64,000 nt of DNA from Limnohabitans planktonicus II-D5 (GCF_001270065.2 NZ_LFYT02000013.1:1-64000), one strand, 5' to 3'. Shown: positions 10,309-19,520, counted from the stretch's first letter. Notes: a model not told the origin generated them from the sequence alone. Program-made: numbers and translations.

Positions 10309-10884
10309 ATGAAAAAACTTATGTCCCACAAAGCGCTCTGCGTCAGCCTTATCGCCCTCATGGGCCTGCTCAATTGCGGCACATCCTTCGCCCAAATCTG
10401 CACCCGCGAATACGCCCCCGTGTGCGGTCAGGTGGCGGGTGACCCCGCCCCCCGCACATTTGCCAACCGCTGCCTGCTGGACGCGGCCAAAGCCACCGTG
10501 GTGTCTCAAGGCGAATGCACAGCCCAGCCCTCGCCCATGGTCGGCTCTGACGTGGACGCCCACGGCTGCAAAGGCTCTGCAGGCTTTCAATGGAACCAAG
10601 AACTGAACCAATGCGTGCGCCCCTGGATGAGCAGTGCCATCACGCTGGAGGTGGCGCCCCATCGCCGCACCTGCACCGGCTTGATAGAGATGCAATGCCT
10701 CCTGGTGCGCGAACGCGTTCCCGGCCAGCCAACACCAAAATGGGAACCCCTGTTTGGCAACATCGCAGGGTTCACACACGTACCCGGCAAACGCTACACA
10801 TTGCGCGTGCGCAAAGACCACATTGAAAACCCGCCCGCCGATGCGTCCAACACCCGCTACACACTGCTGAAGGTTTTGCCATGA
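10309..10884 (+). CDS. Secreted Kazal-type plus DUF4377-like protein
   Basis: 191 residues with a signal peptide (about residues 1-29, cut near TSFAQ). Residues about 30-68 form a Kazal-like module (CTREYAPVCG then CLLDAAKA and GEC), a fold known from serine-protease inhibitors. A short Cys-containing linker (GCKGSAGFQWNQELNQC) follows, then a C-terminal DUF4377-like domain (TLEVAPHRRTCTGL to RYTLLKVL). The stop overlaps the ATG of the next gene (ATGA), so the two are coupled. A periplasmic or surface location and protease inhibition are inferences. The ATG at 10309 is chosen because the signal peptide begins there. Confidence 0.78.
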   Translation: MKKLMSHKALCVSLIALMGLLNCGTSFAQICTREYAPVCGQVAGDPAPRTFANRCLLDAAKATVVSQGECTAQPSPMVGSDVDAHGCKGSAGFQWNQELNQCVRPWMSSAITLEVAPHRRTCTGLIEMQCLLVRERVPGQPTPKWEPLFGNIAGFTHVPGKRYTLRVRKDHIENPPADASNTRYTLLKVLP

Positions 10885-11375
10885 CCCCGCGCACACCCCT
10901 GTGGCTGCTGATCGGCATCTGCTTTGGCGCAGCTTGTGTGGCGCTGTATTTTTCATGGGCCAAAGAATTCATCGCCGTTGACCGCTGCCTGGACGCTGGC
11001 GGCAGCTACGAAGAGCGCTGGCAAACCTGCAACCTCCACCAAAGCGAAGAGTCCGCTGAAAAATTCTCGGTCTACACCGGGCCTGTCTACACCGGTACGC
11101 TTGATGGCCAACAAGTGCATCTGCAAATCCGGGACGATTTCCAGACCTACCGAATGGTCAAGGACGGTCTGCGCATGGAGGGCGACGTCAACACCGAAAA
11201 GGGCTTTGAGCAAGACCACAACGCCGTGGTCTACGTCCTCGACTGGAAGAGAGATGCGCCACTGCAAACCCGTTTGCTGCTTGACAAGAACGGGGGTGTT
11301 GAGCAACTGCTGCTGATCGGAGATGACCACAAACTTCAAAAAGAGGTAGCACTGCGCGCCGAGGCCGCCTATTGA
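10881..11375 (+). CDS. Membrane-anchored hypothetical protein
   Basis: 164 residues: an N-terminal membrane segment (about residues 7-25, LWLLIGICFGAACVALYFSW), then a soluble domain with two cysteines (DRCLDAGG, WQTCNLHQ) and a beta-rich remainder. It overlaps the Kazal/DUF4377 gene by ATGA, suggesting joint expression and a linked role at the cell envelope. I do not recognise the family. The stop codon TGA lies at the left end of the following repeat element. Confidence 0.6.
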   Translation: MTPRTPLWLLIGICFGAACVALYFSWAKEFIAVDRCLDAGGSYEERWQTCNLHQSEESAEKFSVYTGPVYTGTLDGQQVHLQIRDDFQTYRMVKDGLRMEGDVNTEKGFEQDHNAVVYVLDWKRDAPLQTRLLLDKNGGVEQLLLIGDDHKLQKEVALRAEAAY

Positions 11376-11687
11376 TTCAGCCCTGTCAAGTTTTCAATGC
11401 GCAAATAAGTTGTAGGTCGGCGGTCGAAGACCCCGACATGGGCTTGTGCCAAAGCCCATCACGTCGGACTCTGCGAGTACCGACCTACGAGATAAATGCG
11501 CAAATATGTTGTAGGTCGGCGGTCAAAGACCCCGACATGGACCATTGCCGAAACCTGTAACGTCGGACTCTGCGAGTACCGACCTACGAAATAAATGCGC
11601 AAAGATGTTGTAGGTCGGCGGTCAAAGACCCCGACATCGGCCAGTGCCAAAACCCATAACGTCGGACTCTGCGAGTACCGACCTACG
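11374..11687. repeat. Three 99-bp units, GTAGGTCGG hairpin family
   Basis: GTAGGTCGG arms start at 11412, 11511 and 11610, a 99-bp period. Each unit pairs a GGTC/GACC-stem arm with an inverted ACTC/GAGT-stem arm. Inner units contain AATGCGCAAA, a copy of part of the left flank. The left flank (gattcagccctgtcaag, then ttttcaa) resembles the flanks of the elements at 43750 and 57232 and begins inside the stop codon of the preceding gene. The right flank is not conserved. Confidence 0.9.
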
Positions 11688-11820
11688 CGATGTATTGGGC
11701 GGGGTGTTTGGGGCAAGCACGGACTGGTGACCTCAGTCCAGCAAGTTAAGCCCATTGAGCGGCAGACCACTGGCGCACCATCGCCAATCGGTGACAATCG
11801 ACACCCTGCCTGCGATCACC

Positions 11821-13083
11821 ATGAAAACCAAGACCTCCTCCCTCCTCCCTGTCCTCTTCGCCATCGCTGCTGGCGCTTTGATCCCCCACTCGGCCACCTT
11901 CGCTGCCCCCCACAAAGCGGCCAAGCCTGCGGCCCATCAAAAGGCCGCCTCCAACAAAAAGGCCGCTGCAGCCGCCAACGCACTGCCGCCTCTGGCGGCT
12001 GAAACCGCTTTGGCGGCCAATGCCCCTGCGCTGCCCGCCAAAGCCTGGCTGCTGATGGACTTCGACTCCGGCCAGGTGCTCGCCTCGGCCAACGCCGACG
12101 AACCGCTGCCGCCCGCATCGCTCACCAAAATGATGACCAGCTACCTGATCGAGCAAGCGCTGCGCTCGGGCAAGCTCAAGCCCACCGATCTCGTCTCGGT
12201 CAGTGAGAACGCCTGGTGCCGGGGCACCAGCGCCGAGTCGTGCATGTACCTGCCTCTCAACAGCCAGGCCACCGTCATCGACATCCTGCGCGGCATCATC
12301 ATCCAGTCGGGCAACGACGCCTCCAAGGCGATTGCCGAGCACATGGCCGGCTCCGAAGCAGGCTTTGCCAAGCTGATGAACGCCGAGGCCCGCCGCCTGG
12401 GCATGACGCACACGAACTTCGTGAACCCCACGGGCCTGCCCGACCCGGCCCACAAATCGTCTGCGCGAGATCTGGCCATCCTGGCACGCGCCATCATCCG
12501 CGACGGCTCTGAGTACTACCCCCTCTACGCGGAACGCGAGTTCAAGTACAACGGCATCAAGCAAGGCAACCGCAACGCCCTGCTCTACACCGACCCCAGC
12601 GTGGACGGCCTGAAAACAGGCCACACCGCAGAAGCGGGCTACTGCCTGGTCACCTCGTCCAAGCGCAACGACATGCGCCTGATCTCGGTCATCCTCAACA
12701 CCAACAGCCCCCAGGCGCGTGCTGACCAATCGCGCACCCTTCTGGGCTGGGGCTTCAGCAGCTTCGAAAAAGTCACCCCGATTCAGCCAGGCACCGTGGT
12801 CAACACGGTCAAAGTCAGCTTCGGCAAGGCCGACACCGTGGCCGCAGGCCTGGGCGCGCCGTGGCTCTTGACCGTGCCACGCGGCACCCAAGTACAAACC
12901 GCCGTGGAACTCCAGCCCGGCCTGGAAGCCCCCGTGGCCAAGGGCGCTGTGATCGGCAAAGTGATCGCCACATCCAACGGCAAACCCGTTGGCGAAGCCC
13001 CACTGGTGGCGCAAGCCGAGGTGGAACGCTCGGGCTTTTTGCTGCGCGGCTGGCAGCATGTGATGAAGTGGGTGGGCCGATAA
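11821..13083 (+). CDS. dacC: D-alanyl-D-alanine carboxypeptidase (PBP5/6 family)
   Basis: Trims the terminal D-Ala from peptidoglycan pentapeptides in the periplasm. 420 residues from the ATG at 11821, which opens a good signal peptide (about residues 1-28). An Ala/Lys-rich low-complexity linker spans residues 30-58. The penicillin-binding motifs are all present: SLTK with Ser100 and Lys103, SGN at 163-165 and KTG at 265-267. The C-terminal beta domain and final helix (GWQHVMKWVGR) fit membrane tethering as in PBP5. An upstream in-frame start would extend toward the repeat array and is not supported. A terminator follows. Confidence 0.93.
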   Translation: MKTKTSSLLPVLFAIAAGALIPHSATFAAPHKAAKPAAHQKAASNKKAAAAANALPPLAAETALAANAPALPAKAWLLMDFDSGQVLASANADEPLPPASLTKMMTSYLIEQALRSGKLKPTDLVSVSENAWCRGTSAESCMYLPLNSQATVIDILRGIIIQSGNDASKAIAEHMAGSEAGFAKLMNAEARRLGMTHTNFVNPTGLPDPAHKSSARDLAILARAIIRDGSEYYPLYAEREFKYNGIKQGNRNALLYTDPSVDGLKTGHTAEAGYCLVTSSKRNDMRLISVILNTNSPQARADQSRTLLGWGFSSFEKVTPIQPGTVVNTVKVSFGKADTVAAGLGAPWLLTVPRGTQVQTAVELQPGLEAPVAKGAVIGKVIATSNGKPVGEAPLVAQAEVERSGFLLRGWQHVMKWVGR

Positions 13084-13112
13084 ACAGGCTTGAGCCGCAA
13101 CAAGACCAACGC

Positions 13113-13136
13113 AAAGGCACCTTCGGGTGCCTTTTT
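13113..13136 (+). terminator. Rho-independent terminator after dacC
   Basis: A perfect 9-bp stem (AAAGGCACC and GGTGCCTTT) with a TTCG tetraloop, followed by a short T run. It lies 29 bases after the dacC stop and isolates dacC from the restriction operon. Confidence 0.9.
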
Positions 13137-13178
13137 CACGGGCTGACGCCGCCACTCAGCCCCCTAAAATGCAAACCT

Positions 13179-14633
13179 ATGTTCGAACAAACCTTTAAAA
13201 ATATCGATGACATCCTGCACAAAGACGCGGGGTGCACCAGCGAGCTGGACTACACCGAGCAATCCTCCTGGCTGCTGTTTTTAAAGTACCTTGACGCCCT
13301 CGAAGCCGACAAAGCAACCGAGGCGGTGCTGGAGGGGCGTGACTACCAATTCATCTTGAGCGAACCCTACCGCTGGGCCGCATGGGCTGCGCCCAAAGCT
13401 GCGGATGGCAAGATCGACCACAACGCCGCCATGACGGGCGACGACCTCAAGGGCTTTGTCAACGCCAAACTGTTCCCGTATCTTGCGGGCTTCAAGCAAC
13501 GCGCCAGCGGGCCGCAGACCATCGAATACAAAATCGGTGAAGTCTTTGGCGAGATCACCAACAAAATCCAAAGCGGCTACAACCTGCGCGACGTGATCGA
13601 CCGCATTGATGAGTTGCGCTTTGGCAGCCAAGCGCAAAAACACGAGCTGTCGCACCTGTACGAAGCCAAGATCAAAAACATGGGCAACGCCGGGCGCAAC
13701 GGCGGCGAATACTACACACCGCGCCCACTGATTCGCGCCATGATCGAGGTGATGCAGCCCCAAATTGGCGAACGCATTTACGACGCTGCCTGCGGGTCGG
13801 CCGGCTTTCTGTGCGAAGCCTTTGCGTATCTGAGCCCCAAAGCCACCAAGGCCGACGACCTGGACACGCTGCAAAAGTGCACCTTCTACGGCAAAGAGAA
13901 AAAGAGCCTGGCCTACGTGATCGGCATCATGAACATGATCCTGCACGGCATCGAAGCGCCCAACATCGTGCACACCAACACGCTGGGCGAAAACATCAAC
14001 GACATCCAAGAGCGTGACCGCTACGACGTGATCCTGGCCAACCCGCCCTTTGGCGGCAAAGAGCGCAAAGAGGTGCAGCAAAACTTCCCCATCAAAACCG
14101 GGGAAACCGCCTTCTTGTTCATGCAGCACTTCATCAAAAGCCTGCGTGCCGGGGGCCGTGCGGCGGTGGTCATCAAAAACACGTTTCTCAGCAACACCGA
14201 CAACGCCAGCGTGGCCCTGCGCAAACAGCTGCTGACGGATTGCAACCTGCACACCGTGCTGGACTGCCCCGGTGGCACCTTTCAGGGCGCAGGCGTCAAA
14301 ACCGTGGTGCTGTTCTTCACCAAAGGCGAGCCCACCCGAAAGACTTGGTTTTATCAATTGGAGCCCGGCCGCAACATGGGTAAAACCAACCCGCTGAACG
14401 ACGCGGACTTGGTGGAGTTTGTGCAGCTTCAAAAGGCGCAAGCCGACTCGCCAAAAAGCTGGAGCGTGGCAGCCGACAGCGTGAACCTGGACACGTTTGA
14501 CCTGTCGGTGAAAAACCCGAACGGCGGCGAAGAAGTGGTGCACCGCAGCCCGGCGGACATCCTCGACGAGATTGCGGCGCTGGATGCTGAGGCGGCGGAA
14601 GTGTTGGGGAATATTCGGGGGTTGTTGGCGTGA
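13179..14633 (+). CDS. hsdM: Type I restriction-modification methyltransferase HsdM
   Basis: The N6-adenine methyltransferase subunit of a type I system. 484 residues from the ATG at 13179. The N-terminal helical domain (TFKNIDDILHKDAG) is typical of HsdM. The AdoMet-binding motif DAACGSAGFL and the catalytic motif NPPFGG are intact, as is the preceding NGGEYYTPRPLI. It overlaps hsdS by four bases (GTGA), showing coupling. With HsdS it forms the M2S methylase; with HsdR it forms the restriction complex. The composition matches the GC-rich host, unlike the first part of hsdS. Confidence 0.97.
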   Translation: MFEQTFKNIDDILHKDAGCTSELDYTEQSSWLLFLKYLDALEADKATEAVLEGRDYQFILSEPYRWAAWAAPKAADGKIDHNAAMTGDDLKGFVNAKLFPYLAGFKQRASGPQTIEYKIGEVFGEITNKIQSGYNLRDVIDRIDELRFGSQAQKHELSHLYEAKIKNMGNAGRNGGEYYTPRPLIRAMIEVMQPQIGERIYDAACGSAGFLCEAFAYLSPKATKADDLDTLQKCTFYGKEKKSLAYVIGIMNMILHGIEAPNIVHTNTLGENINDIQERDRYDVILANPPFGGKERKEVQQNFPIKTGETAFLFMQHFIKSLRAGGRAAVVIKNTFLSNTDNASVALRKQLLTDCNLHTVLDCPGGTFQGAGVKTVVLFFTKGEPTRKTWFYQLEPGRNMGKTNPLNDADLVEFVQLQKAQADSPKSWSVAADSVNLDTFDLSVKNPNGGEEVVHRSPADILDEIAALDAEAAEVLGNIRGLLA

Positions 14634-15835
14634 AGGCAGATTGGAAAAAAAGCACGCTTGGAAATGTCCTATCCACATTAAAAAATGGACTTAACTGCAA
14701 GCAAAGCAAAGATATAGCTGGTCAAAAAATTTCAAGAATTGAGTCAATCTCAACGGCAAGCTTCGACATAAATCGAGTCGGGTTTTCAGAAATTAGTGAA
14801 TCGGACAAAGCAAAATTTAAGCTCTCAAAAGGCGACATTCTTTTCAGTCATATCAACAGCCCAATTCACGTTGGAAAAACTGCAACTTTTAATGAGGATG
14901 AGGATGTCTACCATGGCGTAAATTTATTGCTGATGAGACCGAACGAAGAAGTCTTGCCAGCCTATCTAGAGCTTTATCTGAAATCTTTATTCGAAAGCGG
15001 TTATTGGTTAAAAAGGTGTAAGCAATCAGTAAATCAAGCCAGCGTCAACCAACAAGACATCGCGCAGGTCGCTATTGAATACCCGAGCAGCGTGACAGAG
15101 CAACGCCGCATCGTCAGCCTCCTCGACGAAGCCTTTGCCGACATCGCCACCGCCAAAGCCAACGCCGAAAAGAATCTCCAAAACGCCCGCGAGCTTTTCA
15201 ACAGTCATCTCGACGCCATCGTTGTCCACGCTCAAGAGAATGGCGAAATAGTCGCTTTGAGTGAATTGGCCACTGACATCACCGATGGCGATCACATGCC
15301 ACCGCCCAAGGTTGAACATGGCTTACCGTTCATCACCATTGGAAACATCGATAAGCAGACAAGAACCATCGATTTTTCAGACACCTTCAAAGTTCCTCGT
15401 GAATATTTTGATGCGCTGAAAGCCAACAAGAAGCCCATGCGCGGCGATGTGCTTTACACGGTCACAGGCTCATTTGGCATTCCTGTCTTAGTGGAAGACG
15501 ACACAGAGTTTTGCTTTCAACGCCACATTGGCCTGATACGCTCCAAAGCAGAAGTTGACAGCACTTGGCTCCAATACCTGCTGCAATCGCCACAGGTATT
15601 TAACCAAGCAGCAGATGGGGCTACCGGCACCGCACAAAAAACAGTGTCACTCAAGGTTCTGCGTAATCTTCAAGTACCAAGGATTTCCCTCAAAGATCAA
15701 TTGGCTTATATTGAAACACTGAGAAGTGTCGAAGCTGAATGCCGCCGCCTCGAAACCATCTACCGCCAAAAACTCACCGCCCTCGACGACCTCAAAAAAT
15801 CCCTGCTGCACCAAGCCTTCAGCGGGCAGCTCTGA
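14630..15835 (+). CDS. hsdS: Type I restriction specificity subunit HsdS
   Basis: Determines the DNA target of the methylase and nuclease. 401 residues starting at a GTG that overlaps the hsdM stop. There are two target-recognition halves: residues about 1-140, then the conserved helix with EQRRIVSLLDEAFADIA, then a second half ending in another conserved helix (LTALDDLKKSLLHQAFSGQL). The first recognition domain (about 14650-15060) is clearly more AT-rich than the conserved helices, which suggests exchange of that domain. No frameshift is seen. Confidence 0.95.
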   Translation: MKADWKKSTLGNVLSTLKNGLNCKQSKDIAGQKISRIESISTASFDINRVGFSEISESDKAKFKLSKGDILFSHINSPIHVGKTATFNEDEDVYHGVNLLLMRPNEEVLPAYLELYLKSLFESGYWLKRCKQSVNQASVNQQDIAQVAIEYPSSVTEQRRIVSLLDEAFADIATAKANAEKNLQNARELFNSHLDAIVVHAQENGEIVALSELATDITDGDHMPPPKVEHGLPFITIGNIDKQTRTIDFSDTFKVPREYFDALKANKKPMRGDVLYTVTGSFGIPVLVEDDTEFCFQRHIGLIRSKAEVDSTWLQYLLQSPQVFNQAADGATGTAQKTVSLKVLRNLQVPRISLKDQLAYIETLRSVEAECRRLETIYRQKLTALDDLKKSLLHQAFSGQL

Positions 15836-15850
15836 CCACGGGTTGATATG

Positions 15851-16000
15851 AACCGCCGACATCTTGTCGACGGTTGCGCTATCACAAAGGTAAACCTGCT
15901 TACAAAGTGGGTTTCAGTCGGTTACCCGCTGTAACCGACTGACTCGGTTCAACCGTACGAAAAAAACGTACGGTTGGACTGGTGACAATCTGTCACCAGT
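15851..16000 (+). promoter_or_regulatory. Cluster of four successive hairpins upstream of the DUF3800 gene
   Basis: Four inverted repeats lie in 150 bases between hsdS and the next gene: 15851-15875 (AACCG..CGACA and TGTCG.CGGTT, one mismatch), 15915-15941 (perfect 11 bp, CAGTCGGTTAC, 5-nt loop), 15950-15976 (perfect 10 bp, CAACCGTACG, 7-A loop) and 15978-16000 (perfect 10 bp, ACTGGTGACA, 3-nt loop). None is followed by a clear T run, so they are not ordinary terminators. They could be a structured leader, a small RNA or protein-binding sites; the sequence does not decide. Confidence 0.8.
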
Positions 16001-16079
16001 TGCGCCAAAATGGAAAATTTTCTCAATATTGAATCCAAACTGACTACACTCATTCGATTGCTCAAATAAACCAACGCCC

Positions 16080-17024
16080 ATGCCCACCAACACCACCGAC
16101 ACAAGCAAACGTGCCATTTATCAAGGTGACAGCGGTGCGGTGGAGGTCCAGAAAAGCGGTGGAACTGTCTGGTTACGTCAAGAGCAGTTTCCACTGTTCG
16201 ACATTGAAAACTCCCACACTGAAGAAACACACGCCAGCCAAACACCTGCCGGGCCCTACAGTAACTTCATCGTTTATGTCGATGAAAGTGGTGATCACGG
16301 CATGCAAACAGTGGATGCCAATTACCCGGTCTTTGCCCTGGCCTTTTGTGTTTTCTACAAAGGGCACTACAGCGAAAAAATCGTCCCCGCGCTTCAAAAG
16401 TTCAAGTTCAACCACTTTGGCCATGATCTTGTCGTTTTGCACGAACATGAGATCCGCAAGGAAAAGGGGAGCTTCAAGTTCAACAACAAGCAGCACAAGC
16501 GTGAATTTCTGGATGGCTTGACCTCCATCATCGAGGCCAGTAACTTCATATTGATCAGCGCAGTAATTGATAAACGCCAGTTGAAGGATAAGCACGGCGT
16601 GGGCAGCAACCCTTATCACTTGGCGCTGGGCTTTTGCGTGGAAACGCTTTATGAACTGATGCTGGAAAAGAACCAGGCTGACGCCCTGACCCACATCGTA
16701 GTGGAGTGCCGTGGGGACAAAGAAGACAAAGATCTTGAGCTGGAATTTCGACGCGTCTGCGATGCTTCGGACAAATTGGGCAAGCGTTTGCCCTTTGACA
16801 TCATATTTGCCAGCAAACAAACCAACTCAGCAGGATTGCAACTGGCCGACCTGGTGGCCCGACCTGTAGGCTTGAGCGTGATCCGACCGGAGCAGCCAAA
16901 CCGTGCATTCGATGTGCTGAAGAAAAAGTTCTTCTGCAGCGGTGGCCGAAAGCAGGTGGGCAATGGCTTTGAGAATTGGGGCTTGAAGGTTTATCCACCC
17001 CTAGAAAGCGAAAAGCCCCGATGA
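16080..17024 (+). CDS. DUF3800 protein with RhuM-like N-terminus
   Basis: 314 residues. Residues about 12-40 (AIYQGDSGAVEVQ, then TVWLRQEQFPLF) resemble the conserved opening of RhuM proteins, often encoded between hsdS and hsdR. From about residue 62 the sequence becomes a DUF3800 domain, with YVDESGDHG (Asp68) and LQLADLVA (Asp257), acidic residues expected of its RNase H-like fold. The gene sits inside the hsd operon, preceded by four hairpins. It looks like a chimera in which DUF3800 replaced the rest of a rhuM-like gene. A nuclease role in defence is inferred, not shown. Confidence 0.78.
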   Translation: MPTNTTDTSKRAIYQGDSGAVEVQKSGGTVWLRQEQFPLFDIENSHTEETHASQTPAGPYSNFIVYVDESGDHGMQTVDANYPVFALAFCVFYKGHYSEKIVPALQKFKFNHFGHDLVVLHEHEIRKEKGSFKFNNKQHKREFLDGLTSIIEASNFILISAVIDKRQLKDKHGVGSNPYHLALGFCVETLYELMLEKNQADALTHIVVECRGDKEDKDLELEFRRVCDASDKLGKRLPFDIIFASKQTNSAGLQLADLVARPVGLSVIRPEQPNRAFDVLKKKFFCSGGRKQVGNGFENWGLKVYPPLESEKPR

Positions 17025-17162
17025 AACTCACCGAGGCTGTAGCGCCGACCAGGAACCCCCAATCCACTTGCATGAAAGTATATCGGATTCTTTGACCTGC
17101 AGGTAAAGCTCTTGAGCAGACCCAAAGCCGAATAACAGCCAAAACCAATAAATTCATAGTCA

Positions 17163-19508
17163 ATGACCAAGCCTTTAAACGAAGCCGAAACCCGCGCCGA
17201 ACACATCGACCCCGCCCTGGCCGCCGCAGGCTGGGGCCAGGTGGATGGCAGCCGCGTTCTGCGTGAGCACAACATCACGGCGGGTCGCCTGCAGGGCGCG
17301 GGCAAGCGGGCGCGGGCCGACATTGCGGACTATGTGCTGGTCTACCGCAACACCAAGCTGGCGGTGATCGAGGCCAAAGCCTGGGCCAAGCCGCTGACCG
17401 AGGGCGTGGGCCAGGCCAAGAGCTACGCGGCCAAACTGTCCATTCGCCACACCTACGCCACCAACGGCCAAGGCATTTACGGCATCGACATGCACACGGG
17501 GGCCGAAGGTGAAGTGGCCCGCTACCCCACACCCGACGAGTTGTGGAACATGGCTTTTGGCGAGAGCGAGGCGCAAGCTGCCGCTTGGCGCAAACGTTTT
17601 GCCGCCGTGCCGCTCGAAGACAAAGCCGGCACCTGGATGGGCCGCTATTACCAGGAGAGCGCCATCACCCGCGTGCTGGAGGCGGTGGCGAATGGCAAAG
17701 ACCGTGTGCTGCTGACGCTGGCCACAGGCACGGGCAAAACCTTCATCGCGTTTCAGCTGGCTTGGAAGCTGTTTCACAGCCGCTGGAATTTGAAGGATTG
17801 GAAAGAAGGCACAGAGCCCAGCCGCCGCCCACGCATTTTGTTTTTGGCAGACCGCAACATCCTGGCCGATCAGGCGTTCACCGCGTTCTCGCCCTTCCCG
17901 GAAGATGCGGTGGTGCGCATCGACCCCAGCGACATCAAGAAGAAAGGCCGCGTGCCCAAGAACGGCAGCGTGTTCTTCACGATCTTTCAGACCTTCATGA
18001 GTGGGCCGGGGGATACGCCCTACTTTGGCGAATACCCGCCGGACTTTTTTGACTTCATCATCATCGACGAGTGCCACCGGGGCGGTGCCAATGATGAAGG
18101 CAGCTGGCGGGCGATTTTGGAGTACTTCAGCCCCGCCGTGCAGCTGGGCCTGACGGCCACGCCCAAGCGCACGATCAACGCCGACACCTATGGCTATTTT
18201 GGTGACCCGGTTTACACCTACTCGCTCAAGGACGGCATCAACGATGGCTTTTTGACGCCGTTTCGCGTCAAACAAATCGTGACCACGCTGGACGATTACG
18301 TCTACACCGCCGACGACATGGTGCTGGACGGCGAAGTGCAGCAAGGCAAGCGCTACGAAGAAAAAGACTTCAACCGCAGCATCGAGATCAAAGAGCGCGA
18401 GGCCTACCGCGTCAAGCTGTTCATGGACAGCATCGACCAGCGCGAAAAGACCATCGTGTTTTGTGCCACCCAGCAGCACGCCCTGCTGGTGCGCGACCTG
18501 ATCAACCAGATCAAGATCAGCCCCGCGCCCGACTACTGCGTGCGCGTGACCGCCAACGACGGCAAGCTGGGCGAGCAGCACCTGAGCCAGTTTCAGGACA
18601 ACGAAAAATCGCTGCCCACCATCCTGACCACGTCGCAAAAACTCTCCACAGGCGTGGACGCCCGCAACGTGCGCAACATCGTGCTGATGCGGCCCGTGAA
18701 TTCGATGATCGAGTTCAAGCAAATCATCGGGCGCGGCACGCGCCTGTATGACGGCAAGGACTACTTCACGATCTACGACTTTGTGAAGGCGCACCACCTG
18801 TTCAGCGACCCGGAATGGGACGGCGAACCCGTGGAACCCGAGCCACCGACCGACAAGCCTTTGCCCCCGAGCTGGCAACCGCAAGATCCAACCGAGCCAC
18901 CCAAGGTGCGCGAGCCTGGCGAAGACCGTCCGGCCAAGCTGGTGGTCAAACTGGCCGACGGCAAAACCCGCACCATCCAGCACATCACATCCACCAGCTA
19001 CTGGGGTCCAGACGGCAAACCGCTGTCACCCGCGCAGTTTTTGGAAAGCCTGTTTGGCGCCCTGCCCGAGTTCTTCAAGAACGAAGACGAGCTGCGCACC
19101 CTGTGGGCCGACCCGACCACGCGCAAAGCGCTGCTCGGCGGCCTGGCCGACAAAGGCTTTGGCCGCGACCCGCTGCGCGAAATGCAACGCATCATCGAAG
19201 CCGAAAAAAGCGACCTCTTCGACGTGCTGGCCTACGTGGCCTTTGCCCTGCCCACCGAAACCCGCGCCACCCGTGCGGATCGCGCCAAGGCCCACAACGC
19301 GGCGACTTACGGCCAAAAGCAGCAAGCCTTCTTGGCGTTTGTTCTGGATCAGTACGTGACCCAAGGCGTGGACCAACTCGACGCCGACAAACTCACCCCG
19401 CTGCTCAAGCTCCGCTACAACGCGCTGAACGACGCGATGGCGGAGTTGGGGGATGCGGTGCAGGTGAGGCAGGCGTTTGTGGGGATGCAGCGGTATTTGT
19501 ATAAATAG
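17163..19508 (+). CDS. hsdR: Type I restriction endonuclease subunit HsdR
   Basis: The motor and nuclease subunit of the type I system. 781 residues. The N-terminal nuclease domain has the PD-(D/E)xK pattern (ADIADYVLV then VIEAKAW). The helicase region shows Walker A ATGTGKTF, the DEAD-type box IIDECHRGG, the SAT-like motif LTATPKR and the C-terminal motif IGRGTR. A helical domain after residue 600 should contact HsdM. It begins 138 bases after the DUF3800 gene. The next, AT-rich gene starts 12 bases downstream, so co-transcription is likely. Confidence 0.96.
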   Translation: MTKPLNEAETRAEHIDPALAAAGWGQVDGSRVLREHNITAGRLQGAGKRARADIADYVLVYRNTKLAVIEAKAWAKPLTEGVGQAKSYAAKLSIRHTYATNGQGIYGIDMHTGAEGEVARYPTPDELWNMAFGESEAQAAAWRKRFAAVPLEDKAGTWMGRYYQESAITRVLEAVANGKDRVLLTLATGTGKTFIAFQLAWKLFHSRWNLKDWKEGTEPSRRPRILFLADRNILADQAFTAFSPFPEDAVVRIDPSDIKKKGRVPKNGSVFFTIFQTFMSGPGDTPYFGEYPPDFFDFIIIDECHRGGANDEGSWRAILEYFSPAVQLGLTATPKRTINADTYGYFGDPVYTYSLKDGINDGFLTPFRVKQIVTTLDDYVYTADDMVLDGEVQQGKRYEEKDFNRSIEIKEREAYRVKLFMDSIDQREKTIVFCATQQHALLVRDLINQIKISPAPDYCVRVTANDGKLGEQHLSQFQDNEKSLPTILTTSQKLSTGVDARNVRNIVLMRPVNSMIEFKQIIGRGTRLYDGKDYFTIYDFVKAHHLFSDPEWDGEPVEPEPPTDKPLPPSWQPQDPTEPPKVREPGEDRPAKLVVKLADGKTRTIQHITSTSYWGPDGKPLSPAQFLESLFGALPEFFKNEDELRTLWADPTTRKALLGGLADKGFGRDPLREMQRIIEAEKSDLFDVLAYVAFALPTETRATRADRAKAHNAATYGQKQQAFLAFVLDQYVTQGVDQLDADKLTPLLKLRYNALNDAMAELGDAVQVRQAFVGMQRYLYK

Positions 19509-19520
19509 AGTATTTTCAAA

